Source: Gammaproteobacteria bacterium
GTDB taxonomy: Bacteria > Pseudomonadota > Gammaproteobacteria > Competibacterales > Competibacteraceae
NCBI GenBank assembly: GCA_020047885.1
Contig: JAIFNF010000268.1
Location: forward strand, 1-7,322
Direction of reading: 5' to 3'
Length of the DNA stretch: 7,322 nt
Under the pieces are notes generated by a model. It did no database searches, was not told the origin of the DNA, and was given only the letters and a program-made list of their open reading frames with translations. The position numbers and the translations under genes were made by a program. This document shows positions 6,008-7,322 of this stretch, piece by piece (within the stretch, counting starts at the first letter, position 1; every line of letters starts with the position of its first letter).

Positions 6008-7322
<1,315 letters not shown>

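Overview
The right-hand three fifths of this window (about 4232 to the end) is an ordinary core block of a gammaproteobacterial chromosome. ispB (polyprenyl diphosphate synthase) runs leftward. Divergent from it run rplU, rpmA, obgE and the start of proB. This order, and the close match of each protein to the proteobacterial form, point to a moderately GC-rich gammaproteobacterium. The genus cannot be fixed from the sequence alone; a Chromatiales/Competibacter-like lineage is only a guess. Two good sigma70-type promoters sit back to back in the ispB/rplU gap, and an intrinsic terminator separates rpmA from obgE.

The left part (1 to about 4155) reads as a decayed genomic island that entered at a tRNA gene. 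The boundary is a tRNA-Pro(CGG) gene on the minus strand, just downstream of ispB. It is intact from its 5' end through the T loop and then loses all homology. Facing its broken end is a tyrosine-recombinase (integrase) gene with three problems: the sequence between its N-terminal tag and its catalytic domain is missing, those two parts lie in different frames, and a TAA stop occupies the codon of the catalytic tyrosine.

Further left, in order, are: an ARPP-1/DUF6569-type gene broken by an in-frame TAG; an apparently intact small HD-domain hydrolase of the MESH1/SpoT type with all metal-binding residues present; and a WYL-domain gene that, across a one-base frameshift, continues into a GGDEF (diguanylate cyclase) domain. 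The GGDEF homology stops before the GGDEF motif itself. Between this gene and the integrase lies a 140-bp element bounded by a perfect 24-bp inverted repeat, with the look of a MITE or internally deleted insertion sequence. The first 170 bases are strongly AT-rich and appear non-coding.

The most interesting observations are the WYL-GGDEF domain fusion (an unusual ligand-sensor plus c-di-GMP architecture, broken here but probably intact in relatives), the stop codon exactly at the integrase nucleophile, the tRNA truncated in its T arm next to that integrase, and the uncharacterised inverted-repeat element. The ARPP-1, HD hydrolase and WYL genes together suggest accessory nucleotide-signalling or conflict functions, but in this copy only the HD hydrolase looks able to work.
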